Shown here in pieces: positions 33,587-42,693 of a DNA stretch of 64,000 nucleotides. Source of the stretch: Streptomyces flavofungini (GTDB lineage Bacteria; Actinomycetota; Actinomycetes; Streptomycetales; Streptomycetaceae); NCBI RefSeq assembly GCF_014650815.1, contig NZ_BMVR01000005.1, forward strand, positions 621,332 to 685,331, written 5' to 3'. A program made the position numbers and the translations under genes. The notes under the pieces were generated by a model. It saw only the letters and a list, made by a program, of their open reading frames with translations, made no database searches and was not told the origin of the DNA. Every line of letters starts with the position of its first letter. Within the stretch, counting starts at the first letter, position 1.

Positions 33587-34339
33587 TCAGCGGGCCGTGG
33601 CCGTGACCCGCTCGCTCTCGATCCGCTTCTCCAGGCCGCCCTCGCCGAGCCGGTCGAGGTGGCGGCACAGGACCACCGAGCCGCCTGCGGCCAGCGGCGC
33701 GTAGAGCCCGGCGCTCAGGCCGTCCCAGGTGCCGTAGGGGCGGTCGGAGAGCAGCCGGGAGCCCGGGGCGAGGCCCAGCTCGGCGGCGTCGGCGCGGGCC
33801 CGCTCCACCAGGGCGGCGCCGGTCAGCTCCAGGCCGTCGACGGCGAGCGCGGGCTCGTCGGGGTCCACGGGCGCGTACGGGGCGAAGCGGTCGCCCTGGC
33901 TCGGCACCTCCACGGCGTAGTCGGCGAAGCCCGCCGGGGCCTCGGGGAACCGGCCGCCGAGGGGGCGCAGGGCGAGGGCCACGCGCTCGCCGGAGCAGGC
34001 GCGGGCGGCGTTCAGGCCGTCCGGGCCGCTGACGACGAGGTCGGCCGCCGCCGGGTCGCCGCCGATGTCCGCGACGACGCCCACGGAGGAGCAGGCGAGC
34101 AGCCACACCGCCGTCTGCCAGTGCGCGGGAAGCAGCAGCGCGAGCCGGTCGCCGGGCTCGGCGGACAGCTCGCCCTGGAGGAGGTTGGCGGTCTTGGCCA
34201 CCCAATTGGCGAAGGTGGCCACGGACAATTCGACGCGTTCGCCGGTGGCGTCGTCGTAGTACGTCACGAGCGGGCGCGCCGGGTCCGTGGCGAGCGCGGA
34301 TCGCAGCAGGTCGGCAGGGGTGCGGTCGTTGGCGTTCAC
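33587..34339 (-). CDS. TIGR03089 family protein
   Basis: A 250-residue protein resembling the N-terminal part of AMP-forming acyl-CoA synthetases (PLVTYYDDATGERVELSVATFANWVAKTANLL, GDRLALLLPAHWQTAVWLLA) but lacking the adenylate-forming signature and C-terminal domain. This is the normal length of the actinobacterial TIGR03089 family, whose role is unknown. GTG 34339 starts the conserved VNANDRTPADLL; a longer frame extends to 34465. Confidence 0.85.
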   Translation of the reverse strand: MNANDRTPADLLRSALATDPARPLVTYYDDATGERVELSVATFANWVAKTANLLQGELSAEPGDRLALLLPAHWQTAVWLLACSSVGVVADIGGDPAAADLVVSGPDGLNAARACSGERVALALRPLGGRFPEAPAGFADYAVEVPSQGDRFAPYAPVDPDEPALAVDGLELTGAALVERARADAAELGLAPGSRLLSDRPYGTWDGLSAGLYAPLAAGGSVVLCRHLDRLGEGGLEKRIESERVTATAR

Positions 34340-34458
34340 GGCCGCAAGGGTACGCGGGCGACGGCGTGTCGCCGCTGCGGGCGGCCCAGTTGGGGCCGTC
34401 GGCCGGGCCGACGGGTCGTCAGTTCCGGGCGCCTCCCGATGGACAGATAAGTACAGGT

Positions 34459-35895
34459 ATGTCAACTATCAGTTGTATGCGTGGATTCCTTGCTTCCTCG
34501 ATCGGTGTCACCTGCGCCACGGCGCTCGCCCTCCCCCTCGCCCTGACGTCGTCCGATACCGCGGCCGTCACCCGGCCCGCCGCGGAGACACTGCCCGGCA
34601 GCACCCAGTCGCTGCCCCTGGGACCGCTCGGCGCCGACCGCGCGGGCGGCGCCGAGCCGCGCGACCAGGGGCTCGCCCGCCGCGACGTACGCCCGTTCTC
34701 CCTCGTGGGTGTCGTCTGGGACGACCCGGACGTCGAACTCCACGGCCGGGTCCAGGTCCGCACCCGCGCGACCGGCACCACGACCTGGTCCAGCTGGCAG
34801 GAGGTCGAGACCCACAACCACGAACACGCGGCCGACCCCGGCACGGCCGAGGGCGACTCGGGCCGCGTACGCGGATCGACGGCACCCCTGTGGGTCGGCG
34901 ACTCGGACGGGGTCGAACTGCGGGTGCGGCCGGACGCCGACGGGGCCGACGCCGGGCGGGCCACCGGACGCGCCGGGCGCGTACTGCCCGAGGCGGAGTC
35001 GGCCCTGCCCGCGGGGCTGCGCCTCGAACTCGTCGACCCCGGCGAGCACCCGGCGCCGCCCGCCGGCGCGGGAGCGCCGCAAGGAGCCCCGGCGAAGGCC
35101 GACGGCGTCCACCAGGCCGGGCTGCCGGACGCCGCCGGCGGCCTCCTGACCGCCGAGTCCGCGGCCGCCTCCGCCGTGAACGCCGACCTCGCCCCGCTGG
35201 GCGCCACCGCCGTCACCCCGCTCGACCGGGCCCACACGCAGGCGGACCTCCTGGACGCGCGGGGCGGTGACGTCGCCAAGGCCAGGCCGTACATCGGGCC
35301 GCGCCCGCGCATCGTCACCCGGCGCGGTTGGGGCGCCGACGAGAGCCTGCGCGAGCGGAACTTCGCGTACACCAGGACCGTCAAGGCGGCCTTCGTGCAC
35401 CACAGCGCGACCGGCAACAACTACAGCTGCTCGCAGTCGCCCTCCGTCCTGCGCAGTATCTACCGCTACCACGTCAAGAGCAGCGGCTGGCGCGACTTCG
35501 GCTACAACTTCGCCGTCGACAAGTGCGGAAACATCTACGAAGGCCGTGCCGGGGGAGTGGCCAAGGCCGTCCTCGGCGCGCACACTCTCGGTTTCAACAG
35601 CAACAGCATGGGCATCGCCGTCCTCGGCACGTTCACCAACACCAGGCCGCCCAAGGCCGCGGTGACGGCGGTCGCGAAGCTCACCGCGTGGAAGCTCGGC
35701 CTGTACGGCGCGAATCCACGCGGAACGACATACCTGAAGTCGGGCGGTGGGAACCTCTACAAGAAGGGCAGCATCGTCAGGCTCAACGTGATCTCCGGTC
35801 ACCGGGACGGATTCGCCACCGAGTGCCCTGGCCGCCGCCTGTACTCCAAGCTCGGAACGGCTCGGTCCGCTTCGGCTCGCTACCAGGGCCGCTGA
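34459..35895 (+). CDS. Secreted N-acetylmuramoyl-L-alanine amidase (PGRP-like)
   Basis: A 478-residue exported protein. The signal peptide (about residues 7-35) is followed by a variable, acidic and Pro/Ala-rich region containing a jelly-roll-like WDDPDVELHGRVQVR segment, then a C-terminal amidase_2/PGRP domain. The predicted zinc ligands are His in AFVHHSATGNN and the His and Cys of GHRDGFATECPG; YNFAVDKCGNIYEGRAGG is also conserved. It cleaves the peptide from MurNAc in peptidoglycan. ATG 34459 has ACAGG ahead; ATG 34477 is an alternative. Confidence 0.9.
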   Translation: MSTISCMRGFLASSIGVTCATALALPLALTSSDTAAVTRPAAETLPGSTQSLPLGPLGADRAGGAEPRDQGLARRDVRPFSLVGVVWDDPDVELHGRVQVRTRATGTTTWSSWQEVETHNHEHAADPGTAEGDSGRVRGSTAPLWVGDSDGVELRVRPDADGADAGRATGRAGRVLPEAESALPAGLRLELVDPGEHPAPPAGAGAPQGAPAKADGVHQAGLPDAAGGLLTAESAAASAVNADLAPLGATAVTPLDRAHTQADLLDARGGDVAKARPYIGPRPRIVTRRGWGADESLRERNFAYTRTVKAAFVHHSATGNNYSCSQSPSVLRSIYRYHVKSSGWRDFGYNFAVDKCGNIYEGRAGGVAKAVLGAHTLGFNSNSMGIAVLGTFTNTRPPKAAVTAVAKLTAWKLGLYGANPRGTTYLKSGGGNLYKKGSIVRLNVISGHRDGFATECPGRRLYSKLGTARSASARYQGR

Positions 35896-35989
35896 GGTCC
35901 CTCGCCCTGCGGACCCGCTCATCCATCTGCATACACTGGCCGGCCGACACGAAACCTCGGCCGGCCCCAGCAGGAAGCAGAGACGACAG

Positions 35990-37072
35990 GTGACAGAAGC
36001 GATTCTCCTGGTCGGCGGCAAGGGCACCCGGCTGCGCCCGCTCACGGTGAACACACCCAAGCCGATGGTCCCGGCGGCCGGTGTCCCCTTCCTCACCCAC
36101 CAGCTGGCCCGCGCCCGCGCGGCGGGCGTCGACCACATCGTCCTCGCCACGTCCTACCTCGCGGAGGTCTTCGAGCCGTACTTCGGCGACGGCTCGGAGC
36201 TCGGCCTCCACATCGAGTACGTGACCGAGGAGGAGCCCCTCGGCACCGGCGGCGCCATCCGCAACGTCGCCTCGCGGCTGCGCTCCGGTCCGCAGGACCC
36301 CGTCCTGGTCTTCAACGGCGACATCCTCACCGGCCTGGACATCCGCGCCCTCGTCGCCGAGCACGAGCGGGTCGACGCGGACGTGTCGCTCCACCTCACG
36401 AAGGTGCCCGACCCGCGGGCGTACGGCCTGGTCCCCACCGACCCGACCGGCCGCGTCACCGCCTTCCTGGAGAAGCCGCAGACGCCCCAGGAGATCGTCA
36501 CCGACCAGATCAACGCGGGCGCGTACGTCTTCCGCCGCTCCGTCATCGACACGATCCCGGCCGGCCGGCCCGTCTCCGTCGAACGCGAGACCTTCCCCGA
36601 CCTCCTCGCCTCCGGCGCCCACCTCCAGGGCATGGTCGACTCGACCTACTGGCTGGACCTCGGCACCCCCCAGGCCTTCGTACGCGGCTCCGCCGACCTC
36701 GTCCTCGGCCGCGCCCCGTCCCCCGCCGTGCCCGGCCGCTGCGGCGACCGGCTCGTCCTGCCCTCCGCCCACGTCGCCTCCGACGCGAAGCTCACCGGCG
36801 GCACGGTGATCGGCGAGGACGCCTTCGTCGGGGAGGGAGCACGCCTCGTCGGCAGCACCGTCCTCTCCGGCGCCGTCATCGAGCCCGGCGCCGTCATCAC
36901 CGACTCCCTCATCGGCGCCCGTGCCTCCGTGGGCGCCCGCTCGCGCCTCACCGGGGCGGTCGTCGGCGACGGGGCGCACGTCGGCGCCGACAACGAGCTC
37001 CGGGACGGCGTCCGCGTGTGGTGCGAGGCGCGGCTGCCGGCGGGGTCGGTGCGCTTCTCCTCGGACCAGTAG
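35990..37072 (+). CDS. NDP-sugar pyrophosphorylase (mannose-1-phosphate guanylyltransferase type)
   Basis: A 360-residue nucleotidyltransferase with AILLVGGKGTRLRPLTVNTPKPMVP at residues 4-28 and VFNGDILTGLD for metal binding. The C-terminal part is a left-handed beta-helix of hexapeptide repeats (GTVIGEDAFVGEGARLVGS and following). The type matches actinobacterial GDP-mannose pyrophosphorylases and fits with manB and manA at 51-55 kb, but other NDP-sugars cannot be excluded. GTG start. A strong hairpin follows. Confidence 0.88.
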   Translation: MTEAILLVGGKGTRLRPLTVNTPKPMVPAAGVPFLTHQLARARAAGVDHIVLATSYLAEVFEPYFGDGSELGLHIEYVTEEEPLGTGGAIRNVASRLRSGPQDPVLVFNGDILTGLDIRALVAEHERVDADVSLHLTKVPDPRAYGLVPTDPTGRVTAFLEKPQTPQEIVTDQINAGAYVFRRSVIDTIPAGRPVSVERETFPDLLASGAHLQGMVDSTYWLDLGTPQAFVRGSADLVLGRAPSPAVPGRCGDRLVLPSAHVASDAKLTGGTVIGEDAFVGEGARLVGSTVLSGAVIEPGAVITDSLIGARASVGARSRLTGAVVGDGAHVGADNELRDGVRVWCEARLPAGSVRFSSDQ

Positions 37073-37077
37073 CTGGT

Positions 37078-37120
37078 GCCGCCGTCCGGCAGGTCGCCGA
37101 GCCACCTGCCGGACGGCGGC
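37078..37120. terminator. 17-bp stem terminator
   Basis: GCCGCCGTCCGGCAGGT and its exact complement around a nine-base loop, starting six bases after the pyrophosphorylase stop. Confidence 0.88.
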
Positions 37121-37152
37121 CCGCCCCCGGCGGTATGTCAGCCCGTCGTGGG

Positions 37153-37190
37153 GGTCCCCCTGCTCCTTAAGAGCTTGGGGGAGTTTGCGG
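37153..37190. repeat. REP-like palindromic element
   Basis: GGGGTCCCCCTGCTC, CTTAA, GAGCTTGGGGGAG forms an imperfect palindrome of a type I recall as widely dispersed in Streptomyces intergenic DNA. Confidence 0.5.
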
Positions 37191-37253
37191 ACGGGCGCGG
37201 AGCGCGACCGGCGCGGATCCGTCCCAGCCGAAGGGGACGTCGGCGGGAGGGCT

Positions 37254-37309
37254 GGGGTCCAGGGGGCGCAGCGCCCCGGTTTCGGGAAGGGGCGGGATCG
37301 GGGAAGGGC
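37254..37309 (+). repeat. Dispersed repeat, copy 1
   Basis: Begins GGGGTCCAGGGGGCGC, continues through a short palindrome and a GGGGCGGGAxCGGGGAA block. A related copy lies on the other side of the DNA glycosylase gene. Confidence 0.6.
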
Positions 37310-37328
37310 CACCACGTACCCTCGACGG

Positions 37329-38333
37329 GTGTCGTCCCGCTTCGTCCCGCGCCCCACCCGCACCACAGTGCGCGGCGGCGAAGCACCGATCCCCCAGGGC
37401 ACCCCCCGCCGGCACACCGCAGCGGCCACCCGCACCTGGACACCCCCCACCCCCCTGAACCTGAGCCTCACCCTCGGCCCCCTCCGCAGAGGCCCCGCGG
37501 ACCCCACCTTCCGCACCACTCCGGACGGCTCGGTGTGGCGGGCGACCCGCACCCCCCAGGGCCCCGCCACCCTCCGCGTGGCCCTCCGCGCAGGCGCCGC
37601 GGAGGCGGAAGCCTGGGGCCCGGGCGCGGGCTGGCTCCTGGACGGCCTCCCGAGCCTCCTCGGCGCCGCGGACACCCCGGAGGACTTCGAGCCCCGCCAC
37701 CGCCTGGTCGCCCAAACCGAACGCCGCCGCCAGGGCCTGCGCCTCCTCCGCACCGGCCTGGTCATGGAGTCCCTGATCCCGTCGATCCTGGAACAGAAGG
37801 TCACGACGGACGAGGCCTACCGGGCCTGGCGCCTCCTGATCCGCAAGTACGGCGAACCGGCCCCCGGCCCCACCTCCGCCCGGGCCCCCATGCACGTGAT
37901 GCCGGACCCCCGTACGTGGTCCCGCATCCCGTCCTGGGAGTGGCACAAGGCAGGCGTCGACAACAAACGCGCGTCGACGATCCTGCGCGCCGCAAGGGTG
38001 GCCCCCCGGCTTGAGGAAGCGGCGGCGATGGACCCCGTGGCCGCCCGCACCCGCCTCGAACTGGTCCCCGGCATCGGCCCCTGGACCTCCGCCGAAACCG
38101 TCCAGCGCAGCAACGGTGCCCCCGACGAGGTCACCGTCGGCGACCTCCACCTCCCCGGCATCATCGGCTACGCCCTGGCAGGCGACCGCACGGCCGACGA
38201 CACCCGCATGCTGGAACTCCTGGCCCCCTACCAGGGCCACCGCCACAGAGCGGCCCGCCTGATCCTCCTGAGCGGCCGCACCCCGCCGCGCCGCACCCCG
38301 AAGATGCGCAAGGCGAACATCGCGGCACTCTGA
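37329..38333 (+). CDS. DNA-3-methyladenine glycosylase II-like (HhH-GPD)
   Basis: A 334-residue base-excision-repair glycosylase. The helix-hairpin-helix LVPGIGPWTSAETV and downstream VTVGDLHLPG, whose Asp is the catalytic residue of the GPD loop, are both present. SLIPSILEQKVTTDEAYRAW is the typical preceding helix. The N-terminal 60 residues are basic and variable. GTG 37329 starts the product. It is flanked by two copies of a dispersed repeat. Confidence 0.88.
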   Translation: MSSRFVPRPTRTTVRGGEAPIPQGTPRRHTAAATRTWTPPTPLNLSLTLGPLRRGPADPTFRTTPDGSVWRATRTPQGPATLRVALRAGAAEAEAWGPGAGWLLDGLPSLLGAADTPEDFEPRHRLVAQTERRRQGLRLLRTGLVMESLIPSILEQKVTTDEAYRAWRLLIRKYGEPAPGPTSARAPMHVMPDPRTWSRIPSWEWHKAGVDNKRASTILRAARVAPRLEEAAAMDPVAARTRLELVPGIGPWTSAETVQRSNGAPDEVTVGDLHLPGIIGYALAGDRTADDTRMLELLAPYQGHRHRAARLILLSGRTPPRRTPKMRKANIAAL

Positions 38334-38341
38334 CGAGAGCC

Positions 38342-38400
38342 GGGGTCCAGGGGGCGCGGCGCCCCTGGTCACGGGACGGGGCGGGACCGGGGAAAGCCCC
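38342..38400 (+). repeat. Dispersed repeat, copy 2
   Basis: Starts GGGGTCCAGGGGGCGC as in copy 1 and shares the GGGGCGGGACCGGGGAA block, nine bases after the glycosylase stop. Confidence 0.6.
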
Positions 38401-38408
38401 GCAGGGCC

Positions 38409-39887
38409 CTACCGCACGGCCACGAACCCCTCGACCTCCCGCCCCACCCGCCCCGCCGGAGGCGACACCGGATGCCCCACGGCAACAGCTCCCATCGGAT
38501 CCCAGTCCCCAGGAAGCTCAAGAGCCCCCCGAACGACATCCCGGCAGAACATCGTCGAGGACACCCACGCGGACCCGAGCCGTTCCCCGGCCAGCGCGAC
38601 GAGGAAGTTCTGCACCCCGGCCCCCGCGGCCACGACGAACATCTCCCGCTCGGCCCCGTCCCGCCGGGCGTCCCCGTACGTGTGGGCCCCGTCCATGACG
38701 AGACAAGGCACCACGAGACAGGGCGCGTTCCGCAACACGTCCCCCCGCCGCACCCGCCGGGCGATGGCGTCCTCGGACCTGCCGTCCCGCCGCAGATCCG
38801 CGATCCAGGCGTCCCGCATGGCGTCGAGCAACCGCACCCGCGACGCCGCGGATTCAAGGAGCACGAACCGCCACGGAGTGGTGTGGTGCGGAGCGGGCGC
38901 GGTGACGGCAGCGGCGACGGCACGACGTACGGCACCGGGGTCGACGGGCTCGTCGGTGAACTCCCGGACGGTCCGCCGCAGCGACAACGCCTCCCGCACG
39001 GCCTCGGACGTGCCGAGCCGGAACATGTCGTCCCGAGCGTTCCGCACGAGGGCCCGAGCCCCGACGTCCTCGGCACCCGCGACCGACGCCTCGGAGCCCG
39101 GCTCCTCGGCCGCCGCCCCCTGGAAGCCCGACCCCGCGGAGCCCGCCCCCTGCTGGCCGACCACATGCGAAAGCCCCCGGACGACGGCGACCGGCAGCCC
39201 CGTGGCCTTGCCCTTGACGAGGTCACCGGCGGCGGCCAGCTCATCGGCGGTGGCGACGACGGTGGCGACGAGCGGATTCCCGTACGAGTCCGTGCCGCCG
39301 CGCAGATCGTCGAGGACCCGCACGCCCGCGGCACCGATGGCGACGTCGGTGAGCCCGGCCCGCCAGGGCCGCCCGAAGGTGTCGGTGACGATGACGCCGA
39401 CGTCGACGCCGAGCGCGTCGCGCAGGCCGCGGCGGATGGCGCGGGCGGAGGCGTCGGGGTCCTCGGGGAGCAACAGGATGGTCCCGGCGGGGGTGTTGGA
39501 GGCGTCGACCCCGGCGGCGGCCATGACGAGGCCCTGCCGGTTCTCGACGATGCGCAGCGTCCCGCGCCGCGCCACGACGCGTACGGTCTCCGCGTCGATG
39601 GCCGCTTCCCGGTCGGCCGCGGCGACGACACGCCCCTCGGCCTTGCTGACGATCTTCGAGGTGACGAGCACGACGTCCCCGTCGGCGAGCGCGGGCTCGG
39701 CGGCGGCGATCAGCTTCGCGACATCGTCACCGCGCCGCACCTCGGGCAGCCCGCCCACGGCCCACACCCGAAATCCCGGAACACCCCCCGAACCCGCCCC
39801 GGACCCTGCCGCCCGGGCCCCCACAGGGCCCGACCGCGCCGAACCCGACTCCGCCGCCCCCGGCCCCGCGCCCTCGGCCCCTCTCAC
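38409..39887 (-). CDS. fbiB: Coenzyme F420:L-glutamate ligase
   Basis: A 492-residue bifunctional enzyme. The N-terminal CofE-like domain adds glutamates to F420-0 (LVTSKIVSKAEGRVV, VIVTDTFGRPWRAGLTDVAIG). The C-terminal FMN/nitroreductase-like domain (LRRTVREFTDEPVD, APHHTTPWRFVLLES) is characteristic of actinobacterial FbiB. Between them is an Ala/Gly-rich linker. The GTG start overlaps the fbiA stop by four bases, so the pair is translationally coupled. The first 35 residues are low in complexity. Confidence 0.94.
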   Translation of the reverse strand: MRGAEGAGPGAAESGSARSGPVGARAAGSGAGSGGVPGFRVWAVGGLPEVRRGDDVAKLIAAAEPALADGDVVLVTSKIVSKAEGRVVAAADREAAIDAETVRVVARRGTLRIVENRQGLVMAAAGVDASNTPAGTILLLPEDPDASARAIRRGLRDALGVDVGVIVTDTFGRPWRAGLTDVAIGAAGVRVLDDLRGGTDSYGNPLVATVVATADELAAAGDLVKGKATGLPVAVVRGLSHVVGQQGAGSAGSGFQGAAAEEPGSEASVAGAEDVGARALVRNARDDMFRLGTSEAVREALSLRRTVREFTDEPVDPGAVRRAVAAAVTAPAPHHTTPWRFVLLESAASRVRLLDAMRDAWIADLRRDGRSEDAIARRVRRGDVLRNAPCLVVPCLVMDGAHTYGDARRDGAEREMFVVAAGAGVQNFLVALAGERLGSAWVSSTMFCRDVVRGALELPGDWDPMGAVAVGHPVSPPAGRVGREVEGFVAVR

Positions 39888-40840
39888 GCCCGCACCTCCT
39901 CAGCCAGCGCCAGTGCCTCCCGCGCCATCGCCGTGGTGGCGTCCTCGTCCGTCATCAGGAGGGGGATGGCTCGGCACCGGATCCCGGCGGACTCGACGCG
40001 CTCGACGGCGGACGCGTCCACGGTGTCGACGAGCCAGCCGTCGAGGAGGCCGCTGCCGTAGTGCTCGGCGACGGCGGCGGCCGTGGTCTCCACGCCGACG
40101 GCGGCGAGGACCTTGTCGGCCATGCCGCGCACGGGCGCGTCGCCGACGATGGGGGAGAGGCCGACGACGGGGACCCCGGCCTCGGCGATGGCCTCGCGGA
40201 TGCCGGGCACGGCCAGGATCGTGCCGACGCTCACGACGGGGTTGGACGGCGGGAAGAGCACGACGTCGGCCTCGGCGATGGCTTCGAGGACGCCGGGCGC
40301 GGGCTTGGCCTGCTCGGCGCCGACGGGCACGATCGCGTGCGCGTCGACGGACGCGCGCAGCCGCACCCAGTACTCCTGGAAGTGCACGGCCTTGCGCTCG
40401 CCGTCGAGTTCGATGCCGACGTGCGTCTCGACGCGGTCGTCGGACATGGGGATGAGCCGCACGCCGGGCTGCCAGCGCTCGCACAGCGCCTCGGTGACGG
40501 CGCTGAGCGGATATCCGGCGGCGAGCATCTGGGTGCGCACGATGTGCGTGGCGAAGTCCCGGTCGCCGAGCCCGAACCAGCCGGGTCCGACGCCGTACGC
40601 CGCGAGTTCCTCCTTGACCTTGAAGGTCTCGTCGGCCCGCCCCCAGCCCTGTTCCTCGTTGATGCCGCCCCCGAGCGTGTACATCACCGTGTCCAGGTCG
40701 GGGCAGACCTTCAGGCCGAACAGGTGGATGTCGTCACCGGTGTTGCCGATGACCGTGATCGCCGCGTCGGGCGCGGCCTTCTTGAGGCCGCGGAGGAAAC
40801 GGGCGCCGCCGATGCCGCCGGCCAGAACCACAATGCGCAT
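39884..40840 (-). CDS. fbiA: 2-phospho-L-lactate transferase (CofD)
   Basis: A 318-residue enzyme that joins the lactyl/PEP-derived phosphate moiety to the deazaflavin FO in F420 synthesis. The N-terminal VVLAGGIGGARFLRGL is the family glycine-rich motif; VIGNTGDDIHLFGLKVCPDLDTVMYTLGG and LFPPSNPVVSVGTIL are also diagnostic. ATG 40840. First gene of the fbiA-fbiB operon. Confidence 0.96.
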   Translation of the reverse strand: MRIVVLAGGIGGARFLRGLKKAAPDAAITVIGNTGDDIHLFGLKVCPDLDTVMYTLGGGINEEQGWGRADETFKVKEELAAYGVGPGWFGLGDRDFATHIVRTQMLAAGYPLSAVTEALCERWQPGVRLIPMSDDRVETHVGIELDGERKAVHFQEYWVRLRASVDAHAIVPVGAEQAKPAPGVLEAIAEADVVLFPPSNPVVSVGTILAVPGIREAIAEAGVPVVGLSPIVGDAPVRGMADKVLAAVGVETTAAAVAEHYGSGLLDGWLVDTVDASAVERVESAGIRCRAIPLLMTDEDATTAMAREALALAEEVRA

Positions 40841-40915
40841 GCGCCCAGCATCGCAGGCGGGTACGACATCGTGTCAGGCGGTCACGGGATCCCGCGGCCG
40901 AACAGGCGTCCTGGC

Positions 40916-41419
40916 TCAGGCGGTGACGGGGTCCTGCGGCGCGCGGGCCTCGCAGTGGGCCGTGTGCATCGGCATCTCGGTGAGGCCGGGGTAGTACACG
41001 TGCAGGCTCACGGCCGGTTCGAGGGAGTCGTTGACGACCTCGTGGACGTACCCGGGCGCGAAGACGCGCTGCGCGCCGGAGTCCAGGGCGCGGGTGCCGC
41101 GCTCCGTACGCTCCGTCAGTTCGCCCTGGAGGATGGTCAGTACGCCGCTGGAGCGCCCGTGGTCGTGGGATCCGCTGCCCTGTCCGGGCACCCACGACAG
41201 GAGCCACACCTCGTAGCCGGGCCCCGTGCGCAGGCGGTGGTACCAGCGGGTGGCGGCGTCGTACTGGACGAGGGGTGCCCACTGGGAGCGGTCGGCGGCG
41301 ATGGCGCGGGCGAGGCCCGCGAACTCGGCGACGGTGGCGGGGTGCTCGCGCGCGGGCTGGAGGAGGTGCGGGACTTCGAGGATGTCGCCGGCGATCTGGA
41401 GGTCGCTGTCGCTGTTCAT
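40916..41419 (-). CDS. Cysteine dioxygenase
   Basis: A 167-residue cupin that oxidises cysteine to cysteine sulfinate. The Fe-binding motif GSHDHGRSSGVLTILQG gives two His ligands and FAPGYVHEVVN the third. ATG 41419 is supported by GAGGAA eight bases ahead; the frame is open slightly further upstream. It is divergent from whiB across about 740 bases. Confidence 0.9.
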   Translation of the reverse strand: MNSDSDLQIAGDILEVPHLLQPAREHPATVAEFAGLARAIAADRSQWAPLVQYDAATRWYHRLRTGPGYEVWLLSWVPGQGSGSHDHGRSSGVLTILQGELTERTERGTRALDSGAQRVFAPGYVHEVVNDSLEPAVSLHVYYPGLTEMPMHTAHCEARAPQDPVTA

Positions 41420-42160
41420 GGTGCGGTGGTTCCTCAACGTGTGAGTGCTGGGGTGTCGCAGGAAGGGGTCGTACACAGGCGTACGAGGAGAACGAGCTCT
41501 ACGTAGGAAACGAGCTGTACGCGGGGGAGTGGCTCAACAGCGGGAGGCGGGTCGCCTCAACAGCTGGAACACGCGCACGTACAGAGACAGCGACAGCGCG
41601 CGGGGGCAGCACCGGAAGACCCGCCAGTGCGGGTCACGGAAAGCGCCAAGTTCGCGAGCATGCCCACCAGGACAGCGGCTCACACCCGTGGTGTCAACTC
41701 GACGTCCGAAATGTGGACAATGTTTCATCTCATCCGGTTCCCCTGAGCGGCGAAAGGTTTGTGCAGTCGCCCCGCGGGACACATGCCGCATCAACCGGCG
41801 CTCGCGGGCGCGTCAACCGGCGCGTCAACCGGCGCTCGTCCGCCGTTGTGATCCTGTGATCCGAATGTGATCCGGTTCGCTTCGGTGTCGTCCGATGCAA
41901 CGGGAGTGAGTGCCGTGGCGTCCCTGTCATTGAGTGCCCGTGACAGGGCGGGCGGCGGACCGGCCGCTGGGAAGTGTCACGTTTTAGGTAGATTTGAACA
42001 CTTTCCGCAAAGCCTTGGTTCCGCAGAGTGAATAAGGGGCCCAATAGCAGATCTCGGCTTGACTGCCCCGGATCGGCACACTTGTAATTTCACTCGTGTC
42101 GTTCAGCCGAAATCGGTAACGGCAGCATCACGGGGACGCAAAGACAGACGAGGGGCGCAC
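41420..42160. promoter_or_regulatory. Long whiB upstream region with repeats and promoter
   Basis: About 740 bases with no convincing gene. A promoter-like pair TTGACT (42059-42064) and TGTAAT (42083-42088), 18 bases apart, points to whiB. Upstream are three TCAACCGGCG copies (41791, 41813, 41825), three TGTGATCC copies (41847, 41855, 41866) and an inverted repeat CCCTGTCA-N11-TGACAGGG (41922-41948). A region this long and structured fits the developmental control known for whiB; the binding proteins are not identified. Confidence 0.6.
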
Positions 42161-42424
42161 ATGACCGAGCTGGTTCAGGAACTGCTGGTCGAGGACGCGG
42201 ACGAGGAACTCGGCTGGCAGGAGCGCGCACTGTGCGCCCAGACCGACCCCGAGTCCTTCTTTCCCGAGAAGGGCGGCTCCACGCGCGAGGCCAAGAAGGT
42301 CTGCCTCGCTTGCGAGGTCCGCTCCGAATGCCTTGAGTACGCGCTTGCGAACGACGAACGGTTCGGCATCTGGGGCGGCCTCTCGGAGCGCGAACGCCGC
42401 CGCCTGAAGAAGGCGGCCGTCTAG
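42161..42424 (+). CDS. whiB: Sporulation regulator WhiB
   Basis: An 87-residue iron-sulfur transcription factor needed in Streptomyces for septation of aerial hyphae. Four cysteines (25, 48, 51, 57) bind the cluster, followed by the GIWGG turn (69-73) and a basic C-terminus (RERRRLKKAAV) that contacts DNA. ATG 42161 has GACGAGGGG about seven bases ahead. Its position beside fbiAB and manB is the conserved WhiB locus rather than another Wbl paralogue. Confidence 0.95.
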   Translation: MTELVQELLVEDADEELGWQERALCAQTDPESFFPEKGGSTREAKKVCLACEVRSECLEYALANDERFGIWGGLSERERRRLKKAAV

Positions 42425-42693
42425 CCGGGCAGTCGTCCGCCCCCGCCCCGGGGCCGTACGACCACCCGTGCCGATCCTCCGCACTGCCCCCTTCGAGCGG
42501 CACACATACCCCTTGTTGCCGCTTGACGCCACTTGCCCGCCGCACAACGAACAGCCCGTCGCCCAAGGGTTATCCACAGGCGGCGGGCTGTTGTGGTGCC
42601 AGCCGTTAGTGTGGGGCCCCGTCCGAGACGCCACAGCGCCCCCACGGGGCGCGCGCGTCCACCGCAGTCCAGCGAACCGGGGCCCGTACCTCG

